Notes under the pieces: model-generated
Seen by the model: only the letters and a program-made list of their open reading frames with translations
Database searches by the model: none
Told to the model about the DNA's origin: nothing
Translations under genes and position numbers: made by a program
Shown: in pieces, positions 25,828-34,695 of the stretch
How positions within the stretch are numbered: position 1 is the stretch's first letter
How the letters are laid out: each line of letters starts with the position of its first letter
DNA from: Albibacterium profundi
GTDB taxonomy: Bacteria; Bacteroidota; Bacteroidia; Sphingobacteriales; Sphingobacteriaceae
Assembly: GCF_042159835.1 (NCBI RefSeq)
Contig: NZ_JBBVGT010000002.1
Coordinates: 930,001 to 994,000 of the forward strand
Reading direction: 5' to 3'
DNA: 64,000 nucleotides

Positions 25828-27225
25828 ATGAAATATTACTTCCGAGACTTATTAACACTGTTGATAAGTCTCTTTATTTTAGGAGGTTGCGACAACCCCT
25901 CAAAAGTCGGATTAGATGTAGATCCAGGCGACCAGATTCAAGGATCTTTAATCGACACGCTCGCAATCGAGGCTTCAACTGTTAAATTAGATAGCGTTTT
26001 TACGAAAGGACTGGCACAGCTACCATTGGGATACTTGAACGATCCGATTATTGGTGAAAGTAGTGCAAGCATCCAATTCGCATTACAAAATCTTTCTAAG
26101 GGTGACTCCCGGATCCCTTTAGACGCAACGATTGACTCCGCAGTCATGATTATCAATTACGGTAAGGATTTCTTTGGAGACTCCCTAAACTCTAGCACCA
26201 CCATTGAGGTAAAGCAATTAAGTAACCCTTACGAAGTTGGCAAGAACTATCCAACAAACGCCACCTGGGAGGTTGATCCCATTATCTGGGGAAGTAAAAC
26301 AATTGACAAGTTTGCATATACGGATAGTATCGATGTTAATTCCGTAATCGACGGTAAAGACACCACCGTGACGGTTGTTCCACAACTTCGCGTTCGTTTG
26401 GAAAATGAGAAAATTGCTGAACTATTTGACGGCAATATTGATTCTGCTATATTCAATGATCATGAATTTTACCATAGTCGCGTGAGAGGATTCCAAATGA
26501 GCATAAATAAAGAGTCTCAACAAGGTATCGGAGGGATTGTCCATTTGGCAATCAGCAGTGAGGGTGGAAACGGTTTGATGGTTTATTACAAAACACCTGA
26601 CACGACTCTTCAGAAAAGTAAATTCTACACGATATCACCAACCAATGCGGCTGCCTCGGTAAATCATATTTACACAGCCGAAGTTCAGGAGCAATTAGAC
26701 AATCCGGACAACAGCTATGAAACGGTTTATACACAAGGTATAGGCGGCCTCCGTGTGAAACTATCACTCCCTACGATCTCGTCACTCCAAGATAGAGGTT
26801 TAATTATCAATAAGGCTGAATTGGTCATCTTTACAGATGAGGAGACAGCCGGTTCTGCTTTCAACAAACAAGCACCTCGCCTTACTTTATATCGTGAAGA
26901 TATAGCCAACCAGCGAACACCGATTCCAGACGGAGACACGCGTGATCAAATTCGTGATCCACGTAGTTTTGGCTTGGCGTTTGGCGGAACGTATAATTCA
27001 GAAAAAAAACAATACTCATTTATCTTAACGTCGTTTATACAGGATATTTTGTTAGGAAAAATAAGCAATTCGGAGTTTTACATAGAACCCGCTGCCAATA
27101 TCTACGCGGATGTTGTCCCCTACCAAGCCAATATTTATTCAGCTTCGAGAGCTATTTTAGGGACTCATGAAAACCCTAATTATAAGATGAAGCTAAATAT
27201 CTACTATACTAAGACAATCGATTGA
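25828..27225 (+). CDS. DUF4270 lipoprotein
   Basis: The protein has 465 residues. The lipobox ends at about Cys21 (FILGGCDNPS), and the mature part begins KVGLDVDPGDQIQGSL, typical of DUF4270. It is beta-rich and Asp/Ser-rich, as these envelope proteins are; function unknown. It follows the glycogen synthase gene by 27 bases and precedes glmS, an order kept in many Bacteroidota. The stop codon is inside a perfect hairpin (27214-27247). Confidence 0.9.
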   Translation: MKYYFRDLLTLLISLFILGGCDNPSKVGLDVDPGDQIQGSLIDTLAIEASTVKLDSVFTKGLAQLPLGYLNDPIIGESSASIQFALQNLSKGDSRIPLDATIDSAVMIINYGKDFFGDSLNSSTTIEVKQLSNPYEVGKNYPTNATWEVDPIIWGSKTIDKFAYTDSIDVNSVIDGKDTTVTVVPQLRVRLENEKIAELFDGNIDSAIFNDHEFYHSRVRGFQMSINKESQQGIGGIVHLAISSEGGNGLMVYYKTPDTTLQKSKFYTISPTNAAASVNHIYTAEVQEQLDNPDNSYETVYTQGIGGLRVKLSLPTISSLQDRGLIINKAELVIFTDEETAGSAFNKQAPRLTLYREDIANQRTPIPDGDTRDQIRDPRSFGLAFGGTYNSEKKQYSFILTSFIQDILLGKISNSEFYIEPAANIYADVVPYQANIYSASRAILGTHENPNYKMKLNIYYTKTID

Positions 27226-27247
27226 TTAGGGTTAATCAATCGATTGT
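27214..27247. terminator. Hairpin over the DUF4270 stop codon
   Basis: A perfect 15-base stem (27214-27228 with 27233-27247, GGGT loop) spans the stop codon. There is no strong U-tract directly after it, so it may stabilise the mRNA or end transcription. Confidence 0.55.
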
Positions 27248-27290
27248 GTAGTTAGCATAAATTTTCTGTTATTTTTTAAAAAGCTTCATT

Positions 27291-27316
27291 GAAAGTCGGA
27301 TTTTTTTCCGACTTTC
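27291..27316 (+). terminator. GAAAGTCGGA hairpin upstream of glmS
   Basis: GAAAGTCGGA (27291-27300) pairs with TCCGACTTTC (27307-27316) across a six-T loop, 32 bases before the glmS start. It could end the upstream transcript or lie in the glmS leader as a regulatory element. Confidence 0.5.
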
Positions 27317-27347
27317 GACTTTATTAAAAAAATAATAGACAGAATTT

Positions 27348-29186
27348 ATGTGTGGAATTGTTGGATATATAGGTAAACAGCAGGCGTGGCCAATTATATT
27401 AAAAGGATTAAAACGTCTAGAGTATCGAGGCTACGATAGTGCCGGAATTGCTTTCGTTTCTTCGAACGGGATTACTTCTTATAAGAAGGCGGGAAAAGTA
27501 TCGGTATTGGAAGAGTTTGCGGATGGAAAAGATCAAACCGGCACTGTAGGCATTGGACATACGCGCTGGGCGACTCATGGCGAACCCTCAGACAAAAACG
27601 CACATCCACATTTTTCTGGTACTGGTCGGCTAGCTTTAGTACATAATGGAATTATAGAGAATTATGCAGTCATCAAGGAGACATTAATTAACGGTGGGCA
27701 TTCCTTTTTAAGTGATACCGACACCGAGGTTCTTGTCCACCTTATCGAAGACATTCAACAAGCAGAGCAGTGTGACCTCACGGAAGCAGTGCGACTAACC
27801 CTGACTCAGGTTGTTGGTGCATATGCTATCGTAGTAATTGATAAAGAACATCCCAACCAGCTAGTTGCTGCACGGAAAGGCAGTCCAATGGTAATAGGCG
27901 TCGGCGACGATGAATACATTATCGGGTCGGATGCATCCCCCATTATTGAGTATACAAAAGACATTATCTATCTTAAAGACGAGGAGATCGCTACCATTAC
28001 GCCGGATAGCATTGAGATTAGAACTGTCGACAACGAGATACAGACACCCTTTGTACATCGCCTGGAGTTAAAATTAGAAATGCTCGAAAAAGCAGGTTAC
28101 GACCATTTTATGTTAAAGGAAATCTATGAGCAGCCCCGTTCTATACGTGATTGTTTGCGTGGGAGGATTTCTCCATCGGAAGGAACTGTTCAACTAGGTG
28201 GTCTAAAGGATTATGATGAAAAGCTGAAAAATGCAAATCGTATCATCATTATCGCATGTGGTACATCATGGCATGCCGGATTAGTAGGTGAATATCTAAT
28301 AGAAAACTATGCTCGTATCCCCGTTGAAGTTGAATATGCGTCGGAGTTCCGCTATCGAAATCCCGTTGTTTCTGAAAAAGACATTGTAATCGCCATATCG
28401 CAATCAGGTGAAACTGCCGACACGATGGCGGCTATTGAACTTGCAAAATCAAAAGGGGCCCTAATTCTGGGAATTTGCAACGTTGTGGGCTCTTCGATAA
28501 CCCGACTGACCGATGGCGGCGCCTATACCCATGCTGGTCCGGAGATCGGGGTCGCTTCGACAAAGGCATTTACGGCCCAGGTTACTGTTATTAGTCTGAT
28601 GGCCTTTTATATGGCTCAACTAAGAGAAACCACAAGCCCTACGGTACTAAAAGAATTGATAACAGAACTTGATTCTATTCCAACATTAGTTGAAAAGTGC
28701 CTAGCGACTGAAGAGGCAACCAAATACATTGCTGAAGAAATAAAGGATGCAGTGAGCTGCCTATTTTTAGGCCGGGGAACAGGCTTCCCCGTGGCTCTTG
28801 AGGGAGCACTTAAACTTAAAGAGATATCTTATATTCATGCAGAAGGCTATCCTGCAGCAGAAATGAAACACGGGCCGATCGCCCTTATCGATGATGAACT
28901 TCCTGTTGTAGTCGTAGCTACTAAAACCTCATCTTATAAAAAAGTACTCAGCAACATTCAGGAGGTGAAGGCGCGGAAAGGGAAAGTAATCGCCATTATT
29001 ACTGAGGGCGATGAGAAGATAAAGAAAGAAGCTGATTTTGTTATTGAAATACCCGATGCGCATGAAAGCTATCTACCTTTACTAGCCACGGTGCCACTTC
29101 AACTCTTATCCTATCATGTTGCTCTTTTACGTGATTGCAATGTTGACCAACCTCGTAACCTTGCTAAATCCGTCACTGTTGAATAA
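27348..29186 (+). CDS. glmS: Glutamine-fructose-6-phosphate aminotransferase
   Basis: The protein has 612 residues. It makes glucosamine-6-phosphate, the first committed step toward UDP-GlcNAc and cell wall. The N-terminal glutaminase domain begins with the catalytic Cys2 (MCGIVGYIG) and has RWATHGEPSDKNAHPH and HNGIIENY. Two SIS domains follow (about 290-420 and 460-600): CGTSWHAGLVGEY, ISQSGETADTMAA, and FLGRGTGFPVALEGALKLKE, ending in the conserved DQPRNLAKSVTVE. A 122-base upstream gap holds two hairpins. No glmS ribozyme was recognised. Confidence 0.98.
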   Translation: MCGIVGYIGKQQAWPIILKGLKRLEYRGYDSAGIAFVSSNGITSYKKAGKVSVLEEFADGKDQTGTVGIGHTRWATHGEPSDKNAHPHFSGTGRLALVHNGIIENYAVIKETLINGGHSFLSDTDTEVLVHLIEDIQQAEQCDLTEAVRLTLTQVVGAYAIVVIDKEHPNQLVAARKGSPMVIGVGDDEYIIGSDASPIIEYTKDIIYLKDEEIATITPDSIEIRTVDNEIQTPFVHRLELKLEMLEKAGYDHFMLKEIYEQPRSIRDCLRGRISPSEGTVQLGGLKDYDEKLKNANRIIIIACGTSWHAGLVGEYLIENYARIPVEVEYASEFRYRNPVVSEKDIVIAISQSGETADTMAAIELAKSKGALILGICNVVGSSITRLTDGGAYTHAGPEIGVASTKAFTAQVTVISLMAFYMAQLRETTSPTVLKELITELDSIPTLVEKCLATEEATKYIAEEIKDAVSCLFLGRGTGFPVALEGALKLKEISYIHAEGYPAAEMKHGPIALIDDELPVVVVATKTSSYKKVLSNIQEVKARKGKVIAIITEGDEKIKKEADFVIEIPDAHESYLPLLATVPLQLLSYHVALLRDCNVDQPRNLAKSVTVE

Positions 29187-29222
29187 AAATCGTATGTTTG
29201 AAGCAATTCAATCACATTTTAC

Positions 29223-29699
29223 ATGAATATAAAAGTAGGATTTGGCTTTGATGTACATCAATTAAAAGAGAACCATCCATTTATACTCGGAGGTGTCGAA
29301 CTTGATCACCATTCGGGTACCTTTGGCCATTCAGATGCCGACGTATTAGCACACGCCATTTGTGACGCCATACTCGGCGCCGCTAATTTAGAAGACATAG
29401 GCTATCACTTCCCCAATACCGACCCCCAGTGGAAAGGCGTTAATAGTCTAATTTTACTGGAAAAATGCATGGAGCTTCTAGATGGAAAGGGATGGAAACT
29501 AGGCAATATCGACGCGATGCTATGTATTGAGGCTCCGAAAATCAAACCTTATATCCCCGAGATGAAAAAAAATATAGCTGCAGCTGCGAAAATCAGTGTA
29601 GAAGACATTTCCATTAAAGCTACAACCAATGAAACTATGGGATTTATTGGCCGTGAAGAAGGTGTTGTTGCCTATGCAGTGTGCTTAATTTCGAGGTGA
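29223..29699 (+). CDS. ispF: 2-C-methyl-D-erythritol 2,4-cyclodiphosphate synthase
   Basis: The protein has 158 residues. It cyclises CDP-ME 2-phosphate in the non-mevalonate isoprenoid pathway. Motifs are KVGFGFDVHQLKENHPFILG (metal-binding Asp and His), HSDADVLAHAICDAILGAA, FPNTDPQWKG and ATTNETMGFIGREEGV. It starts 36 bases after glmS and may share its transcript. The last 15 bases overlap the minus-strand small membrane protein. Confidence 0.97.
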   Translation: MNIKVGFGFDVHQLKENHPFILGGVELDHHSGTFGHSDADVLAHAICDAILGAANLEDIGYHFPNTDPQWKGVNSLILLEKCMELLDGKGWKLGNIDAMLCIEAPKIKPYIPEMKKNIAAAAKISVEDISIKATTNETMGFIGREEGVVAYAVCLISR

Positions 29700-29855
29700 T
29701 TCCACCTTGTCTAAATCAGTGATGCTGTCACATCCACAACACGACTTACACGCGCCGCTTTTCTTCCCAGGTTTAATGCTGAAATACAACATTCTCCCTA
29801 AGTAAAAAAGAGCACCCGTAAAAATAGCTATCACTAAAATTAACTGAATGTCCAT
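29685..29855 (-). CDS. Small Cys-rich single-pass membrane protein
   Basis: The protein has 56 residues from MDIQLILVIAIF. One N-terminal transmembrane helix (about residues 4-24) is followed by a basic stretch (IKPGKKSGACKSCCGCDS) with a CxxCCxC motif. This fits the FeoB-associated Cys-rich membrane protein type (a loose family), though no feoB is nearby. Its 3' end overlaps ispF by 15 bases on the opposite strand. The start at 29855 is preferred over upstream in-frame codons. Function is unknown; metal binding is inferred from the Cys cluster. Confidence 0.65.
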   Translation of the reverse strand: MDIQLILVIAIFTGALFYLGRMLYFSIKPGKKSGACKSCCGCDSITDLDKVESPRN

Positions 29856-29954
29856 AAATACAAAGCTAAGCTTTAAGACAGACATTCACGAAAAAAAATA
29901 ACAATTACACGAAAAAAACAATGAATCCTGACAAATTTTTCCAATGTGAATACC

Positions 29955-29962
29955 TATCTTTG
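29955..29962 (+). promoter_or_regulatory. -7 promoter element of typA
   Basis: TATCTTTG lies 32 bases before the ATG at 29994 and matches TAnnTTTG. It also rules out an upstream in-frame start at 29946. Confidence 0.6.
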
Positions 29963-29993
29963 CGAAAAATTTCGAGTATCTATTACCGATAAA

Positions 29994-31799
29994 ATGCAGA
30001 AAATCAGAAATATAGCAATTATTGCTCACGTTGACCACGGTAAAACCACCCTTGTTGACAAATTATTACACTCAAGCAACCTCTTTCGTGAAGGGGAGGA
30101 ATCCGGAGACCTTATTCTTGACAACAATGACTTGGAACGTGAACGAGGCATCACCATTGTATCGAAAAACGTATCCATCCAATATAAAGATGTTAAGATC
30201 AACATTATCGACACCCCTGGTCACGCTGACTTTGGAGGTGAAGTCGAACGTGTACTTAAAATGGCTGACGGGGTAATCCTGTTAGTGGACGCGTTTGAAG
30301 GCCCTATGCCACAAACTCGTTTCGTAACACAAAAGGCGTTGGGGCTTGGTTTAAAACCCATTGTTGTAGTAAATAAAGTTGACAAAGAAAACTGTCGTCC
30401 GGATGAAGTATACGAGTCCGTATGGGAGTTATTTTTCAACCTAGACGCCAATGATGAACAGCTAGAATTTCCGGTTCTTTATGGTTCCTCGAAGCAAGGG
30501 TGGATGTCTACCGACTGGAAAAAACCTAGTGACAGCTTCGAACCTCTCTTAGACGCTATCTTAGAACATATTCCACCAGCACCTACCAACGAAGGCACCT
30601 TACAAATGCAGATTACATCGCTTGACTATTCATCTTTTGTTGGCCGAATTGCGATTGGTCGTGTTGCACGCGGTGTGATTAAGGAAAATCAGCCTATCTC
30701 ATTGGTGAAACGAGATGGCAAGATTATCAAATCACGTGTAAAAGAACTACATACATTCGTTGGTTTAGGGAAAATGAAAGTCGCTGAAGTTAAAGCGGGC
30801 GACATTTGCGCGGTTGTCGGAATCGACGGGTTTGATATAGGTGATACCATTGCCGATTTTGAGAATCCAGAACAATTGGAGGTGATTCATATCGACGAAC
30901 CGACTATGAACATGTTGTTCACGATTAATAACTCACCTTTCTTTGGTAAAGAAGGAAAATTTGTAACCTCTCGCCACTTGCATGAGCGACTGTATAAAGA
31001 GATGGAGAAGAATCTAGCGCTTAAAGTTGTCCCTACCGATTCAGCTGATGCGTTCTTGGTTTATGGACGAGGTATTCTTCACCTTTCGGTTCTAATTGAA
31101 ACGATGCGTCGCGAGGGATACGAACTACAAGTAGGTCAACCACAAGTGATTTTGAAGGAGATTGACGGGCAAAAATGTGAGCCAGTTGAAATACTTATTG
31201 TAGACGTACCTGCCGATGTCTCTGGTAAAGTTATTGAACTTGTTACCCAACGTAAAGGTGAGCTCCTCATCATGGAGAGTAAGGGGACTTTACAGCACTT
31301 AGAATTTGAAATTCCTTCTCGCGGCATTATCGGTCTACGAAATAACATATTAACGGCTACCGCTGGTGAAGCTGTTATGGCACACCGTTTTAAGAGCTAC
31401 GAACCTTGGAAGGGCACAATTCCTGGTCGTCTGAGCGGAGTACTTGTTTCAATGGAAAAAGGTCAAACAACCGCTTACTCAATCGACAAACTTCAAGATC
31501 GTGGTCGTTTCTTCGTTGATCCAGGAGTAGATGTCTATGAAGGCCAAATCGTCGGCGAACATATTCGTGAGAATGACTTAGTTGTTAATATTGTAAAAGG
31601 AAAGCAATTAACGAACATGCGTGCATCCGGAAGTGATGACAATACGCGTATCGCACCAGCAATTAAATTCTCATTAGAAGAATCTATGGAATATATTCAA
31701 GGCGATGAATATATCGAGGTGACACCAAAAAATATTCGTTTACGTAAGATTTTCTTAAAAGAAGCAGATCGCAAAGTAAACGCAAAGAAATTCCAGTAG
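29994..31799 (+). CDS. typA: Translational GTPase TypA/BipA
   Basis: The protein has 601 residues from MQKIRNIAIIAHVDHGKTT. The P-loop is AHVDHGKTT, switch II is DTPGHADFGGEVERVL, and NKVDKE gives base specificity. An EF-Tu-like domain 2, EF-G-like domains (SRGIIGLRNNIL) and the TypA C-terminal domain follow. It is a ribosome-binding GTPase involved in assembly and stress responses. The gene stands alone and is closed by the hairpin at 31837-31874. Confidence 0.97.
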   Translation: MQKIRNIAIIAHVDHGKTTLVDKLLHSSNLFREGEESGDLILDNNDLERERGITIVSKNVSIQYKDVKINIIDTPGHADFGGEVERVLKMADGVILLVDAFEGPMPQTRFVTQKALGLGLKPIVVVNKVDKENCRPDEVYESVWELFFNLDANDEQLEFPVLYGSSKQGWMSTDWKKPSDSFEPLLDAILEHIPPAPTNEGTLQMQITSLDYSSFVGRIAIGRVARGVIKENQPISLVKRDGKIIKSRVKELHTFVGLGKMKVAEVKAGDICAVVGIDGFDIGDTIADFENPEQLEVIHIDEPTMNMLFTINNSPFFGKEGKFVTSRHLHERLYKEMEKNLALKVVPTDSADAFLVYGRGILHLSVLIETMRREGYELQVGQPQVILKEIDGQKCEPVEILIVDVPADVSGKVIELVTQRKGELLIMESKGTLQHLEFEIPSRGIIGLRNNILTATAGEAVMAHRFKSYEPWKGTIPGRLSGVLVSMEKGQTTAYSIDKLQDRGRFFVDPGVDVYEGQIVGEHIRENDLVVNIVKGKQLTNMRASGSDDNTRIAPAIKFSLEESMEYIQGDEYIEVTPKNIRLRKIFLKEADRKVNAKKFQ

Positions 31800-31836
31800 A
31801 TACGCATAAGGAAAACAATAAACTTTATGAGTTTTT

Positions 31837-31874
31837 AACTAGAAAAGCTACTCAGGCGAGTAGCTTTTCTAGTT
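31837..31874. terminator. Strong bidirectional terminator after typA
   Basis: A perfect 17-base stem (AACTAGAAAAGCTACTC, 31837-31853, with 31858-31874) has an AGGC loop and is flanked by T-runs on either side. It separates typA from the convergent accessory region. Confidence 0.85.
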
Positions 31875-31929
31875 TCAATAGGTAATAAAATATATTCCTT
31901 ATAAAATCCTGACTGTGGCTCTATTGCTG

Positions 31930-32796
31930 CTAAAGTGCAGTTGACTGACGAATACCCACGCCCAAGCTGGCCGCATCGCGATATCCAGCAAAAACATGAT
32001 TATATGCCCGGCCAATAAAAGCGTTCCACCAATCGGAGTAATCAACCATGTTGCCGGCAGAATTGCGAATCTGAAGACTGCCTTGATCCGAGCCATCAGC
32101 TCCGATCAGACGAATTCTGTAGTCGATTCTAGCAGAACCCGACGATTGCTCGACAGTCTTGTTTACTGTTACCGGCTCCCAACCAGTCGCTTCTCCAAAC
32201 GCTACTGGTTCACCAAGATCAAACCACTCACTTTTCGCGCCAGTCTCATTGTCCGTCGTATATTGCCACTGATACTGAATTGTCAAATCAGTCGGCACAC
32301 CCGCAGACTCATACATCAAATTAATAAACCTGACCCAGGCTGTAGTTGCTGTATTTTCGGTCGTCACCGACGGCATCGGCATAGGGTGGGGCAGAATTAC
32401 CGGTGGTTCATCAAAATCATGAATAAAAAGAGCTTGTTTACCAGGGAGCAAATTCACATCCTTATCGTACGCTAATGTCATGTCAGTTACTGCACCTCTG
32501 TATAACTTGAGGTTAACACTTCCTGTTTCTGTCGCAAAAAACTTATTCACCGCGCCACTCGGCAAGAAATTAAACGTATTGAGCGGAGTCGTTTCATTAG
32601 TTAGCAATTTGCCATTCAGCTCTACCTTGTTGATACTATTTGCAGTACCAGAGGCCAGGGGCACCATGTAAAATAACTGGATTTGAGTCGTCTCATCGCT
32701 GATTGGCTCTGCATCCAACTCCACAACATGCTTTTCACATGAAGATTGTACTGCTAGAACCATCACAATGGCTAATATTTTAAATATTTTTTTCAT
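31930..32796 (-). CDS. DUF4397-like surface lipoprotein
   Basis: The protein has 288 residues. The lipobox ends at Cys20 (VQSSCEKHV). The mature protein is beta-rich (INKVELNGKLL, VNLKLYRGAVT, AWVRFINLMYESA), resembling DUF4397 or carbohydrate-binding surface lipoproteins that follow susD in utilisation loci. It lies 28 bases after susD, so it is the last gene of the first SusCD unit. The ligand is unknown. The family call is tentative. Confidence 0.6.
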   Translation of the reverse strand: MKKIFKILAIVMVLAVQSSCEKHVVELDAEPISDETTQIQLFYMVPLASGTANSINKVELNGKLLTNETTPLNTFNFLPSGAVNKFFATETGSVNLKLYRGAVTDMTLAYDKDVNLLPGKQALFIHDFDEPPVILPHPMPMPSVTTENTATTAWVRFINLMYESAGVPTDLTIQYQWQYTTDNETGAKSEWFDLGEPVAFGEATGWEPVTVNKTVEQSSGSARIDYRIRLIGADGSDQGSLQIRNSAGNMVDYSDWWNAFIGRAYNHVFAGYRDAASLGVGIRQSTAL

Positions 32797-32824
32797 CTCG
32801 TCTTAGTTTTGAATATGTCATCGA

Positions 32825-34693
32825 TTAATTAGGCATATCTCCCGGATAAGCAAACCATGGAATAGAAGTCTGGTAATTCGGAGCTGTCCCTGAAATGGGC
32901 TTCAATCCTTCCAAAGACTCCAAGTTCCACATATACTCAGAATTATAGCGTGGCCTCAGACGATAACTCGGTGAGCCCTCATTAAAAACATTATATGTCG
33001 ATTTCCTATTTTGAACCTGTGCTGGTCCCATATATAAACCTTTATACACCTTGGTTGGATCACTATCCCATTTCTGGTCAATTTGCGCCTGAATCCAACC
33101 GTTCCCGTTACTTGGGTAATCACCAGTATACTCAATATCATAATGATACTTACGCATGTCTACCCATGCTTCTGGAGCCCCCCATGGATACAGTGCAACC
33201 CACTTCTGCATCATAATATGGGACAATGAAAAATCAGTCAATCCCGCTACATATGGGCCATTCAAATATTCGGTAGCCAAGGCGTCAAACACCCCTTTAG
33301 TAATCTTATCACCACCGGTTGGACTGCCTTCTTTACCTGGTGTAATGTATCTTGATGTAAACTCCATGTCCGCGCGAACACCGTTCTGAAAGGCAGCAAA
33401 TGCCTGTCCTGGTTGATCCAATTTCCAATACGCTTCTGCTAAACAGAACTGAATTTCTGCATACGTAGTTAGAATGTAAGGGGCGTTATCTCTGTAGAGC
33501 CATCTACCAGCACCATCATGCTCCGTACCACTCCAAGTAGGCGTTACATTCCTTCCATAATAAGAAGGGGCAGTACCTATTGGGCCTGAACGACTTGTAA
33601 ATGAACCTCCGTAGTAATCATACGCTTTTACACTATCTGCATTATCCAAATTTTCGTAGTCAGGATTGCTAGCTGTCGCCAGCTTCACGGTCACCCGAGG
33701 ATCAAAGTGCCCGGAAACGTCTTTTAAAGTATCCGTTATTATCTGACTATCAGCAGGTTTAAATGGATATCGGTCATTGTTTTCCTGACGAATTTTATCT
33801 CCGGTTTGCTCATCGTACTGAGGCACAGTACCTGTAAACACCTGTACTGCATAATCATGTTGAAAATAGAGTAAACTCAAATTACCACGGGCAGTACCCC
33901 AGAAATTATTGTACCCACTATAAGGAGCCCCTTGCGAGCCACCTTCAATGCTAATTGTTGCATCATCGGCTGAAGACTGGAAAGATTTTCCAGCGGCAGT
34001 AATCAATTCTTGTGCATAGGCCGAGCTAAAATCATCTTTATTGGTTAATGAGGCTAAATTACGCACGATCACCGCGTAAGCAAACTTAATCCATTGATCT
34101 TTATTCCCTCCGTACATAAAATCATTGTCAGTAATCTTAGAGCCATATACGGTCTCATCTGATCTTTCCAACATCTCAATGGCTTCATAAGCCCAAGCCC
34201 TTACCTGTGGGTAAATATTTTCCTGATAATCATAATCATGAGAAAGCAATCCAGGAACAAAAGCATCTTCCATCGGCACCTCACCATGCACTTTTGTCAA
34301 TAGGTCCCAACTAAAAGCTTTCAGAGCCAACCCCATCCCTGCTAAGGTCCATTCTTCTTTTTCGACAGACTGATTGATCATATTCTCTAGGTTCATGCCT
34401 TGCAACCAATAAACCACGCGCCAAATCTCCCCACCTGCATCACTACCCGTATTATAATAATGATTAGCGAAATTGACGTAACTGGTCGTTCCCATCATCT
34501 GTGTCATCGGGCCCAAAGCCCGGATATCCCAATAAACTCCTTGCAACTGCTGAATATTATTGGCTAAGTAAAGATAGCTTTCTACTTCATCAGGAGCATC
34601 TATATTCTTGTTCACATCCAAGTATTTCTCACATCCACTCAGGAGTAGAAATAATGGAATCGCATATAATAATATCTTTTTCATCGCTTTCAT
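32825..34693 (-). CDS. SusD/RagB-family outer-membrane lipoprotein (pair 1)
   Basis: The protein has 622 residues if it starts at 34693, or 619 from the second ATG at 34684. The lipobox ends at Cys21 (LLSGCEKYLDVN). The helical SusD fold is indicated by WTLAGMGLALKAFSWDLLT, DNDFMYGGNKDQWIKFAYA and a C terminus with WVALYPWGAPEAWVDMRKY. SusD captures the ligand on the cell surface and caps the SusC channel. It begins two bases after the susC stop. The substrate is unknown; locus context suggests cell-wall sugars or muropeptides. Confidence 0.93.
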   Translation of the reverse strand: MKAMKKILLYAIPLFLLLSGCEKYLDVNKNIDAPDEVESYLYLANNIQQLQGVYWDIRALGPMTQMMGTTSYVNFANHYYNTGSDAGGEIWRVVYWLQGMNLENMINQSVEKEEWTLAGMGLALKAFSWDLLTKVHGEVPMEDAFVPGLLSHDYDYQENIYPQVRAWAYEAIEMLERSDETVYGSKITDNDFMYGGNKDQWIKFAYAVIVRNLASLTNKDDFSSAYAQELITAAGKSFQSSADDATISIEGGSQGAPYSGYNNFWGTARGNLSLLYFQHDYAVQVFTGTVPQYDEQTGDKIRQENNDRYPFKPADSQIITDTLKDVSGHFDPRVTVKLATASNPDYENLDNADSVKAYDYYGGSFTSRSGPIGTAPSYYGRNVTPTWSGTEHDGAGRWLYRDNAPYILTTYAEIQFCLAEAYWKLDQPGQAFAAFQNGVRADMEFTSRYITPGKEGSPTGGDKITKGVFDALATEYLNGPYVAGLTDFSLSHIMMQKWVALYPWGAPEAWVDMRKYHYDIEYTGDYPSNGNGWIQAQIDQKWDSDPTKVYKGLYMGPAQVQNRKSTYNVFNEGSPSYRLRPRYNSEYMWNLESLEGLKPISGTAPNYQTSIPWFAYPGDMPN

Positions 34694-34695
34694 TT

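Noticed and set aside
27226..27347. glmS ribozyme or other glucosamine-6-phosphate riboswitch
   Set aside because: No ribozyme core was recognised; the gap is short and contains only two simple hairpins.
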